Assembly: GCA_005804005.1 (NCBI GenBank)
Contig: SYPI01000139.1
Span: 1-6,088 of the forward strand
Direction: 5' to 3'
Source: Planctomycetia bacterium
GTDB taxonomy: Bacteria > Planctomycetota > Phycisphaerae > Phycisphaerales > SM1A02
Length of the DNA stretch: 6,088 bases
The notes under the pieces are model-generated. The model had not been told where the DNA came from. It ran no database searches and saw only the letters and a list, made by a program, of their open reading frames with translations. Below are positions 1-5,227 of this stretch, piece after piece. The number at the start of each line of letters is the position of its first letter. The stretch's first letter is position 1. The translations under genes were made by a program, and so were the position numbers.

Positions 1-119
1 TCGTAGTGCGCCCGCTTCTTCACATCCTTGGTCAGGCCTTCCTTCTCGCAGAGCTTCTTGAACCGCCGCAACAGTTGTTCGGCGGTCTCATTGCCGCGGG
101 CCTTCACTCGAATCGCCAT
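1..119 (-). CDS. rpsU: 30S ribosomal protein bS21 (partial, 3' end outside window)
   Basis: bS21 is a small, basic protein of the 30S subunit that sits near the anti-Shine-Dalgarno end of 16S rRNA and helps mRNA binding. Only the first 39 codons are present; the frame is open at the left edge. The visible protein begins MAIRVKARGNE and contains LRRFKKLCEKEGL (residues 17-29) followed by KDVKKRAHY. This is the hallmark bS21 pattern of a charged N-terminus, a basic LRRFKK helix and a basic segment leading to the usual YEKP region, which would lie just outside. The family is normally about 55-70 residues, so roughly half is seen. The ATG at 117-119 is preceded by AGGAAGG (complement of 132-138), 12 bases upstream, a slightly long but usable spacing. 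The gene is transcribed away from the NYN-dapA gene and has its own promoter at 181-209. Identification is firm from sequence pattern alone. Confidence 0.9.
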   Translation of the reverse strand, partial: MAIRVKARGNETAEQLLRRFKKLCEKEGLTKDVKKRAHY

Positions 120-158
120 ACAGTCGTCCAGCCTTCCTCAGGTGTGAATGTTCGAAAC

Positions 159-179
159 GGGGACGGGAGGGGAACGGGG
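159..179 (+). other. Four-tract G-quadruplex motif in the rpsU promoter/leader
   Basis: The plus strand carries four G-runs: GGGG at 159-162, GGG at 165-167, GGGG at 169-172 and GGGG at 176-179. They are separated by loops of two, one and three bases (AC, A, AAC). This meets the usual rule of four runs of at least three G with loops of one to seven. It lies immediately downstream of the proposed rpsU -10, over the predicted transcription start, so the G-rich strand is the rpsU template and the rpsU transcript would begin C-rich. Folding and function are inferred; G-rich stretches arise easily in a high-GC genome. Confidence 0.45.
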
Positions 180-180
180 C

Positions 181-209
181 ATTAGACCGCAGAACGCCCC
201 GCCTTACAA
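181..209 (-). promoter_or_regulatory. Sigma70-type promoter for rpsU
   Basis: On the minus strand, TTGTAA (complement of 204-209) and TCTAAT (complement of 181-186) are separated by exactly 17 bases. The -10 matches the TATAAT consensus at five of six positions and the -35 matches TTGACA at four of six. Transcription would start near position 174 and leave an untranslated leader of about 55 bases before the rpsU ATG at 119. Seen directly: hexamers and spacing. Inferred: use as a promoter, and that this organism's housekeeping sigma factor reads the standard consensus. Confidence 0.6.
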
Positions 210-238
210 GCGGTTGCACACCCGACTCGGCTACGCTG

Positions 239-245
239 AAGGGGG
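239..245 (+). promoter_or_regulatory. Ribosome-binding site that sets the NYN-dapA start
   Basis: AAGGGGG lies 10 bases before the ATG at 256. It supports that start over the ATG at 148 in the same frame, which would add 36 residues with no family resemblance and would run through the rpsU promoter. The protein from 256 opens with the expected first beta strand of the NYN fold (RILVIDAYN). Confidence 0.55.
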
Positions 246-255
246 AAAAACCCAC

Positions 256-1773
256 ATGGCCAGCCGGATTTTGGTGATTGATGCCTACAACGCCCTCCAT
301 GTGGAGGGGGTGCTGGCGCCAGAGAGCGCCGGTCTGGAGCTGGATTCGCTGGCGGCCCTGATTTCTCGCTCCCGATACGCCGCTGATGACGTCTGGCTGG
401 TCTGTGACGCCATGCCCCGCGCCAGCGTCCGCAAGGAGGTGCCACTGGCCCAGACTGATGGCCCCTGCGGCTCCCGAGTGCCCGGCCTGCAGGTGCCCTG
501 CGGCGGCGCACGGATTCTCTACGCCGGGCACGGGCGCAGCGCCGACTCGGCGATCGAGGTCATCGTGCGCACCGTTACTGCCCCGCGCCGGGTGTTGGTG
601 GTCAGCAGCGATCACGCCGTCCAGAAGACGGCGCGCAAGCGCGGCTGTCGGGCGATTGACTCGAGTGAGTTCATCGGCCATCTGGCTTTCGATAGCCGCA
701 GCACACCGCGACCGAGCCCGGGTCGACCATCCGCCCCGCTGTCCAGTGAGGAGGTTGAGGAATGGGTCAGCCACTTCGGTGTTGGAACGACCGCCCCCAC
801 CGAGCGCCCGTCCCGCGCGGCTAACCTGCCAACCATGGAATTCGGCGGCTGCTACACAGCGATTGTCACTCCGTTCACCGCGGATGGTTCGGCGGTTGAT
901 TCCCGCCGACTCAAAGAGCAGATCGCCGCGCAGGCGGCCGGTGGGGTGCGCGGAATTGTTCCCTGCGGCACTACCGGAGAGGCGCCCACGCTCAGCGAAG
1001 CCGAGCACGAACTGGTGGTGCGCACTGCGATCGAAGCGGCGCGGCCGCACCGACTGCAGGTCATCGCCGGCGCCGGCTCAAACAGCACTGCCCACGCCGT
1101 ACATCTGCATCGACTGGCGCACTCCCTCGGCGCTGATGCCTCCTTGCAGGTGAGCCCGTACTACAACAAGCCTTCGCAGGAAGGGCTTTACCGGCACTTC
1201 ATGGCCATCGCCGACTCGTGTGAACTGCCGGTGGTTCTCTACAACATCCCCGGGCGCAGCGCCGTGGCCATTGCCCCGGCAACTATCGAACGGCTGGCAG
1301 CTCATTCGCACATCCGGGCAATCAAGGAAGCCACCGGTTCGATCGACTCGGCCAGTGAGATCCGACAGCGCTGTGGCATCACCATCCTCTCCGGCGACGA
1401 CACCCTCACCCCGGCATTTGCCGCCGTGGGCGCTACCGGGGTGGTGAGCGTCCTGAGCAATCTGCTGCCGGCGCGAGTGCAGTCCTTGTGCGATGCCCTG
1501 AACTCCAATGATCTGGCCCGAGCCCGAACCATTCACGAAGCGCTCTTCCCGCTGGCCAAGGAACTGCTGACGCTGGACACCAATCCGATTCCGGTGAAGA
1601 CTGCCATGGCTCTGCTGGGGCTCGACTCCGGCGCGCTGCGCCTGCCGATGTGCCCACCCAGCCCGGCAGCGCTGGAACAGATCCGTTCGCTGGTAAAGAG
1701 ATTCCTCAAGCCCGCGGCCGCACCACCAGCCACACCGTCGCGCCGTGGTAGCCGGGCCGGGGCTCAGGGGTGA
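256..1773 (+). CDS. dapA: Fusion protein: YacP-like NYN ribonuclease domain + DapA (4-hydroxy-tetrahydrodipicolinate synthase)
   Basis: A single 505-residue frame joins two domains. Residues 1-145 form a YacP/Rae1-like NYN (PIN-like) ribonuclease fold: ILVIDAYN with D9 and N12, VCDA with D51, ADSAIE with D98 and E101, and VVSSD with D119, the acidic metal-site pattern of the family. Residues 146-193 are a Pro/Ser/Arg-rich linker containing EEVEEWVSHFG. Residues 194-505 are a full DapA TIM barrel, which condenses pyruvate and aspartate 4-semialdehyde in lysine/diaminopimelate synthesis. Its catalytic set is intact: GTTGE (T239, T240), PYYNKP (Y303), LYNIPGR (Y329, R334) and IKEATG with Schiff-base K357; the Y303-Y329-K357 spacing equals that of E. 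coli DapA. PIPVKTA and LRLPMCP mark the C-terminus, followed by an Ala/Pro/Arg tail. Normal DapA is about 290-300 residues. An in-frame ATG at 835 could start DapA alone but has no ribosome-binding site. The downstream Nudix gene overlaps by four bases. The domains are firm; whether one polypeptide is made is likely but untested. Confidence 0.88.
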   Translation: MASRILVIDAYNALHVEGVLAPESAGLELDSLAALISRSRYAADDVWLVCDAMPRASVRKEVPLAQTDGPCGSRVPGLQVPCGGARILYAGHGRSADSAIEVIVRTVTAPRRVLVVSSDHAVQKTARKRGCRAIDSSEFIGHLAFDSRSTPRPSPGRPSAPLSSEEVEEWVSHFGVGTTAPTERPSRAANLPTMEFGGCYTAIVTPFTADGSAVDSRRLKEQIAAQAAGGVRGIVPCGTTGEAPTLSEAEHELVVRTAIEAARPHRLQVIAGAGSNSTAHAVHLHRLAHSLGADASLQVSPYYNKPSQEGLYRHFMAIADSCELPVVLYNIPGRSAVAIAPATIERLAAHSHIRAIKEATGSIDSASEIRQRCGITILSGDDTLTPAFAAVGATGVVSVLSNLLPARVQSLCDALNSNDLARARTIHEALFPLAKELLTLDTNPIPVKTAMALLGLDSGALRLPMCPPSPAALEQIRSLVKRFLKPAAAPPATPSRRGSRAGAQG

Positions 1774-2312
1774 GCTCCCCGTCGCCGGATCCATACGACG
1801 CGCTGGGTCTGCCGTATCGCGTGGCGGTGCTCTGTTACCTGTACGACGAACTCGGCCGCCTGCTTCTGCTCCACCGTCGCAAGTTGCCCAACTCCGACAT
1901 GTACTCGCCCATCGGCGGCAAGGTGGAGATCGCCCAGGGAGAGTCGCCCCACGATTGCGCGGCACGCGAGGTGCGCGAGGAGGCGGGCATCGCCGCCGCG
2001 GCCACCGACATGCAACTCACCGGCATCGTGGCCGAACGCGCCTATCAGGGGCAGGCCCACTGGTTGCTGTTCTGCTTCGAGTTCTGTCGCACTCTGGGTG
2101 CGAAGGAGATTCCCGAACGAGAGTTTGAAGAAGGGCGGCTCGAGTGGGTTCCGGTGGACGAGGTGGCGCGCAAGAACATTCCGCAGATCGACTCGACGGT
2201 GTTGTGGCCGCTCATCCAGCGGCACCGTGGCGGGTTCTTCGTGGTGGATGTCGACTGCTCGGCCGAGCCGCCGAGGGCCACGGTCCGCGAATCGCGAGCC
2301 GCGGGGCTCTAG
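1770..2312 (+). CDS. Nudix family hydrolase
   Basis: This 180-residue protein belongs to the Nudix superfamily, which hydrolyses nucleoside diphosphates linked to another moiety using Mg2+ or Mn2+. The Nudix box is at residues 50-74: G50, E58, then REVREEAGI with R66, E67, E70, E71 and G73. The first loop (KVEIAQG between G50 and E58) is two residues longer than the textbook GX5E spacing. The N-terminal strand [21 protein letters not shown] and [12 protein letters not shown] are typical of mutT-like housecleaning members, but the substrate cannot be read from sequence. The GTG start at 1770-1772 overlaps the NYN-dapA TGA as GTGA, so translation is probably coupled; GGGG at 1759-1762 is a weak ribosome-binding site. 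No alternative start keeps the first strand. The last ~20 residues are a low-complexity tail. Its TAG stop shares a CTAG with the convergent pdxJ stop. Confidence 0.87.
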   Translation: MSSPSPDPYDALGLPYRVAVLCYLYDELGRLLLLHRRKLPNSDMYSPIGGKVEIAQGESPHDCAAREVREEAGIAAAATDMQLTGIVAERAYQGQAHWLLFCFEFCRTLGAKEIPEREFEEGRLEWVPVDEVARKNIPQIDSTVLWPLIQRHRGGFFVVDVDCSAEPPRATVRESRAAGL

Positions 2313-2332
2313 TCGGCGCGGCAGCCCGCGGC
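2298..2332. terminator. Inverted repeat enclosing the shared stops of the Nudix gene and pdxJ
   Basis: GCCGCGGG at 2298-2305 and its exact complement CCCGCGGC at 2325-2332 form an 8-bp all-GC stem around a 19-base loop that contains the CTAG (2309-2312) carrying both TAG stops. Shorter competing hairpins exist (2296-2300 with 2305-2309; 2317-2321 with 2326-2330). No U-run follows on either strand, so this is not a classical intrinsic terminator. A bidirectional transcription barrier or 3'-end stabiliser is inference, and CCGCGG-rich sequence pairs easily by chance. Confidence 0.35.
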
Positions 2333-3088
2333 GATGGCACTCTTCATCCGCCGCACCGCTTCACGCAGCCCGGTAAACACCGCCTGGCTGACGATTGAAT
2401 GCCCGATGTGCAGTTCCGCCAGCCCGGGCAGCGCGGCGATGGCTCCGACATTTTCTTCGTTGAGGCCGTGGCCGGCGTTGAAGCGCATCCCTAGGCGCTG
2501 GACCACCAGGCCAGCGGCTGCGATCAGCGCCAGTTCACGACCGACCGCAGCTTCCAGCACTTCCCGACCTCGTTCATCCATGGCCTCCGGGTGATAGAGG
2601 GAGTCGCCGGCATGGGCATAGCGCCCGGTGTGGATTTCGCAGGTGTGGGCGCCGATGCGCTGCGCGGCGCGCAACTGGTTCTCCTCCGGATCTACGAACA
2701 CGCTGGTGGGAATTCCAGCGCCTTTCAGCCGCGCCACGAACCCCTTCAGCCGCTCCTCCTGTGCCGCAACATCCAGCCCGCCCTCGGTGGTGACTTCCTG
2801 ACGGCCTTCGGGAACCAGCATGGCGAAGTCGGGCCGCACACTGCGGGCGATCTCCAGCATCTCGTCAGTGGCGGCCATCTCCAGATTCAGCGGCACGCGC
2901 ACGATGCGGCGCAGGCGGCGCAGGTCTTCGTCGTTGATGTGCCGCCGGTCTTCCCGCAAGTGCACCGTGATTCCGTCGGCGCCACCGGCCTCGGCCTCGC
3001 GCGCCGCCACCACCGGATCGGGCTCGCGACCACGCCGAGCCTGCCGCACCGTGGCCACATGATCGATGTTCACTCCCAGCGCAGCCAC
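2309..3088 (-). CDS. pdxJ: Pyridoxine 5'-phosphate synthase
   Basis: PdxJ closes the pyridoxine ring from 1-deoxy-D-xylulose 5-phosphate and 3-amino-2-oxopropyl phosphate in the DXP-dependent vitamin B6 pathway; it is a cytosolic TIM-barrel enzyme. The 259-residue protein shows the family blocks in order: [15 protein letters not shown] (4-18), [16 protein letters not shown] (36-51, with H43, R45 and H50), NLEMA (E70), [16 protein letters not shown] (91-106), EIHTGRYA (151-158), NAGHGL (H207) and LHIGH (H230). It is about 16 residues longer than E. coli PdxJ, the excess lying after HTGRYA (about 159-180). The start is a GTG at 3086-3088; the ATG two bases upstream is out of frame and soon meets a stop. 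AGGA (complement of 3096-3099) sits seven bases before the GTG and could be its ribosome-binding site. The gene stands alone on the minus strand, 17 bases from divergent phoU. Confidence 0.96.
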   Translation of the reverse strand: MAALGVNIDHVATVRQARRGREPDPVVAAREAEAGGADGITVHLREDRRHINDEDLRRLRRIVRVPLNLEMAATDEMLEIARSVRPDFAMLVPEGRQEVTTEGGLDVAAQEERLKGFVARLKGAGIPTSVFVDPEENQLRAAQRIGAHTCEIHTGRYAHAGDSLYHPEAMDERGREVLEAAVGRELALIAAAGLVVQRLGMRFNAGHGLNEENVGAIAALPGLAELHIGHSIVSQAVFTGLREAVRRMKSAIAAGCRAD

Positions 3089-3110
3089 ATCGCTATCCTA
3101 GCGCTGTGCC
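3084..3110. promoter_or_regulatory. Inverted repeat holding both pdxJ and phoU starts; possible symmetrical promoter
   Basis: TAGCGCTGTGCC (plus, 3099-3110) and TAGCGATGTGGC (minus, complement of 3084-3095) match at 10 of 12 positions around a three-base centre (3096-3098). Each arm contains the GTG start of one gene: phoU at 3106 and pdxJ at 3088. TATCCT (plus, 3094-3099) and TAGGAT (minus, 3095-3100) both fit the TANNNT form of a -10 element, and each lies six bases from its GTG, the geometry of leaderless transcripts. No clear -35 is seen, though TTCACT at 3069-3074 is a weak candidate for phoU at 19-base spacing. An operator, a symmetrical bidirectional promoter or chance are all possible. 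Confidence 0.45.
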
Positions 3111-3795
3111 GACATTCACTGAGCAACTGGCCACGCTCCACGGGGAAATCTCCGACCAAGGATCGCGGGTGCTGGAGTTGTGCACCCGAGCGGTGGAGGC
3201 ATTCTTCGAACGAGATGCCGACAAGGCGCGGCTGGTAGTGGCCCACGATGATGAGGTCGACCGGGTCGATGTGGCCATCGAGCGGGCATCCATCCCACTG
3301 CTGGCCCGGGGTTCGCAGGATGAGCACCAGATCCGCTCGGTGCTGACCATCGTGAAGGTGAATAACGAACTGGAGCGGATTGCTGACATCGGCTTGCTCA
3401 TCGCTGAGCAGGTGCTCGAGCCATTCCCGACTGCCGAGCCACCGCCAGCCACATTCCGGGTGATGGCCAACAGCGTGGTGGGCATGTTGCGTGATGCCAC
3501 CCGGGCGCTGGCCAGCGGCGACGCCGAACTGGCCCGGCAGGTGCTGCTGTTTGATGACACCGTTGACCGGTTCCGCAATGAGATACTCCTGCACGCTCAG
3601 GAGCGGGTGGCACTGAGTGCCCTCTCGGTGCGGTTCGCGTTTCGGCTGATGAGCGTGACCAAGTCGCTGGAGCGAATCGCTGACCACAGCACCAACATCT
3701 GCGAGCAGGTCATCTACCTGCAGACCGGCAAGATCGTCCGCCACCGCCCTGACGGCTGGTCGGAGCCGGAGGCGCCGCAGGCGAACGGGCGATGA
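3106..3795 (+). CDS. phoU: PhoU-like phosphate signalling/metal-binding protein
   Basis: PhoU proteins are cytosolic three-helix-bundle repeats that bind metal clusters and link the Pst phosphate transporter to the PhoR sensor kinase, restraining the Pho regulon. The 229-residue, nearly all-helical protein shows the two-fold repeat: NNELERIADIGLLI (86-99) in the first half and SLERIADHSTNICEQVIY (187-204) in the second, the ExxxD metal-ligand pattern, with supporting acidic runs AHDDEVDRVD (46-55) and FDDTVDRF (149-156). Length is close to E. coli PhoU (about 240). The GTG at 3106 gives the expected short lead into helix 1; no ribosome-binding site is visible, so the mRNA may be leaderless. 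No pst or phoBR genes are in the window; the partner downstream is a UDP-sugar pyrophosphorylase overlapping as ATGA. PhoU-domain proteins outside pst operons sometimes act with Na/Pi cotransporters or other regulators, so the exact role is open. Confidence 0.88.
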   Translation: MPTFTEQLATLHGEISDQGSRVLELCTRAVEAFFERDADKARLVVAHDDEVDRVDVAIERASIPLLARGSQDEHQIRSVLTIVKVNNELERIADIGLLIAEQVLEPFPTAEPPPATFRVMANSVVGMLRDATRALASGDAELARQVLLFDDTVDRFRNEILLHAQERVALSALSVRFAFRLMSVTKSLERIADHSTNICEQVIYLQTGKIVRHRPDGWSEPEAPQANGR

Positions 3796-5210
3796 GTGCG
3801 GCGCAGCCGGACCTCCGGCAGCGCCACCGCACCGCGCTAGATGTTCTGCGGCGATTTCGACAGGAGCACCTGCTGGCTTTCTGGGAGCGGCTGGATGATG
3901 GCCAGCGCGGGCAGTTGCTCGATCAGATCGAGGCGTTGCCACTGCAACTGATCGAGCGCCTCGACCGGGAGAGAGGCGCGCCGTCGGGGTCCGCCCCGCA
4001 GCCGCTGACCACGGTGCTGCGGGACAGTGCCGATAGTCCTCACTGGGAGTCCCTAGGCCTGAAACTGGTCGCTGCGGGCGAAGTGTGTTGCTTCACCGTC
4101 GCTGGCGGACAGGGCACGCGCTTGGGCTACGACGGACCCAAGGGACTGTTCCCGGCCACGCCATGCACTGGCAAGCCGCTCTTCCAACTGTTCGCTGAGT
4201 CGATTCTGGGCTGGCGTCGGCGCACCGGCGCATCGATCCCCTGGTTCGTCATGACCAGCCCGTTGAACCACGCGGCAACTGAGTCGTTCTTCCGCGAGCA
4301 CTCTTGGTTCGGGCTCGGCGCGGAGAGCGTGCGGCTCTTCATGCAGGGGACGATCCCGAGTCTGGATGATGGGGGCAAGATGCTGCTCAGTGCCCCGGGA
4401 GAAATCGCCGTGAATCCCGACGGGCACGGCGGCGCGCTGCGGGCGCTGGCGCAGAGCGGCGCACTCGAGGAGATGACCCGCCGCGGCGTGAGGCACATCA
4501 GCTACTTTCAGGTGGACAACCCCCTCGCCCGGGTGATCGACCCGGTTTTCCTTGGGATGCACGCCGGCCACCCGGGCAGTTCGGCTGAGATGAGCAGCAA
4601 GGCCGTCGCCAAGCGCAACGTCGCCGAGCGCGTCGGAGTCTTCGCGCTGATCGACGGCCGGACCGCGGTGGTGGAATACAGCGACCTCTCCGCCGAACAG
4701 TCCAATGCCATGGACTTGCAGGGCCACCTGCTGTTCGGGGCCGGATCGATCGCCATCCATGCCATCGCCGTTGATTTCGCCAAGAAACTCACCGCTGAGG
4801 CGGACTCGTTCGCCCTGCCATTCCACCGGGCATACAAGAAGGTGCCGTTCATTGATGAGCGCGGCGTGCTGGTTGAACCTAACCAGCCCAACGCCTGGAA
4901 ACTGGAGGCGTTCATCTTCGACGCCCTACCGTTGACGGGACGATCTCTAGTGGTCGAAGTTCGCCGCGAGGACGAGTTCGCCCCGATCAAGAACGCCAGC
5001 GGCGACGACAGCCCGCAAAGCAGCGGCGCCGCCCAGAGCGCACAGTTCGCCAACTGGCTGGAAGCGGCCGGAGTGGTGATCCCGCGCCAGTGCGACGGCA
5101 CGCCCGATTGCCAGATTGAAATCTCGCCGCTGCGGGCACTCTGCGCCGCCGACCTGCGGGGGAAAGTCTCTGGCCTTGCAGTCGAGCGCGGCGGGCGCGT
5201 CACTCTCTGA
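3792..5210 (+). CDS. UDPGP type 1 (UAP1-like) UDP-sugar pyrophosphorylase
   Basis: This 472-residue protein belongs to the UDPGP family that includes eukaryotic UAP1, which makes UDP-N-acetylhexosamine and pyrophosphate from UTP and the sugar 1-phosphate. Matches in order: an N-terminal helical region (1-95); the nucleotide-binding AGGQGTRLG (104-112) with GPKG (115-118); MTSPLNH (154-160); NPDGHGG (208-214); QVDNPL (240-245); the K270 region SSKAVAKRN with VGVF and VVEYSDLS (293-300); NAWKLEAFIFD (367-377); and REDEFAPIKNASGDD (392-406). These are the UAP signature blocks, including the C-terminal REDEF-P-KNA motif, so HexNAc-1-P is the likeliest substrate, but Glc-1-P or Gal-1-P cannot be excluded. 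Most bacteria make UDP-GlcNAc with the unrelated-length GlmU; this eukaryote-like type is scattered in planctomycetes and relatives. The ATG at 3792 overlaps the phoU TGA (ATGA), with CAGG nine bases upstream, so translation is probably coupled. Its 3' end overlaps recJ by 11 bases. Confidence 0.87.
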   Translation: MSAAQPDLRQRHRTALDVLRRFRQEHLLAFWERLDDGQRGQLLDQIEALPLQLIERLDRERGAPSGSAPQPLTTVLRDSADSPHWESLGLKLVAAGEVCCFTVAGGQGTRLGYDGPKGLFPATPCTGKPLFQLFAESILGWRRRTGASIPWFVMTSPLNHAATESFFREHSWFGLGAESVRLFMQGTIPSLDDGGKMLLSAPGEIAVNPDGHGGALRALAQSGALEEMTRRGVRHISYFQVDNPLARVIDPVFLGMHAGHPGSSAEMSSKAVAKRNVAERVGVFALIDGRTAVVEYSDLSAEQSNAMDLQGHLLFGAGSIAIHAIAVDFAKKLTAEADSFALPFHRAYKKVPFIDERGVLVEPNQPNAWKLEAFIFDALPLTGRSLVVEVRREDEFAPIKNASGDDSPQSSGAAQSAQFANWLEAAGVVIPRQCDGTPDCQIEISPLRALCAADLRGKVSGLAVERGGRVTL

Positions 5211-5227
5211 GGAGACGCGCAGCCGCC
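5190..5227. terminator. Stem-loop across the convergent UAP-like / recJ gene ends
   Basis: GGCGGGCGCGTC (5190-5201) pairs with GACGCGC (5214-5220) and, after a two-base AG bulge, with CCGCC (5223-5227). This gives 12 GC-rich base pairs around a 12-base loop. The TGA of the UAP-like gene (5208-5210) is in the loop and the recJ stop (5200-5202 on the minus strand) straddles the stem top. There is no U-run on either side, so intrinsic termination is not assured. It is the strongest inverted repeat I noticed in the window, and it lies where two converging transcripts would meet. Confidence 0.45.

Larger units (their letters stand above)
120..255. other. Divergent intergenic region rpsU / NYN-dapA
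   Basis: This 136-base gap is the only substantial non-coding stretch in the window. It contains the rpsU ribosome-binding site (132-138 on the minus strand), the G-quadruplex motif (159-179), the rpsU promoter (181-209) and the NYN-dapA ribosome-binding site (239-245). No convincing plus-strand promoter was found: TTGCAC at 214-219 and TACGCT at 232-237 are only 12 bases apart. No tRNA or riboswitch-like structure was recognised. Confidence 0.6.

Noticed and set aside
214..237. Possible plus-strand promoter for NYN-dapA (TTGCAC at 214-219, TACGCT at 232-237)
   Set aside because: The spacer is only 12 bases and the -10 matches the consensus at three positions; not strong enough to call.
243..253. 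Small GGG/CCC hairpin around AAAAA before the NYN-dapA ATG, as a possible ribosome-binding-site switch
   Set aside because: A three-base-pair stem is too short to support a regulatory claim.
148..255. N-terminal extension of the NYN-dapA frame to the ATG at 148
   Set aside because: The added 36 residues have no family resemblance, would cover the rpsU promoter and G-runs, and the ATG at 256 has a good ribosome-binding site and begins directly before the first NYN beta strand.
88..1050. Long open frame on the minus strand opposite the NYN-dapA gene
   Set aside because: No recognisable domains, and its residue make-up is that of a GC-rich shadow frame; it lies antisense to two well-identified domains.
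386..1153. 255-codon plus-strand frame overlapping NYN-dapA in another register
   Set aside because: Translates to Arg/Pro/Ser-rich sequence without domains, while the overlapping frame encodes conserved catalytic motifs throughout.
1078..1965. Long minus-strand open frame opposite DapA and the Nudix gene
   Set aside because: Arg/Gly/Ala-rich composition with no motif; explained by high GC and the strong codon bias of the genes on the plus strand.
3070..3942. Minus-strand open frame opposite phoU, with other such frames at 4053-4826 and 4508-5341
   Set aside because: Each lies wholly antisense to a recognised gene, lacks a ribosome-binding site and family motifs, and is typical of frames kept open by GC-rich codons.
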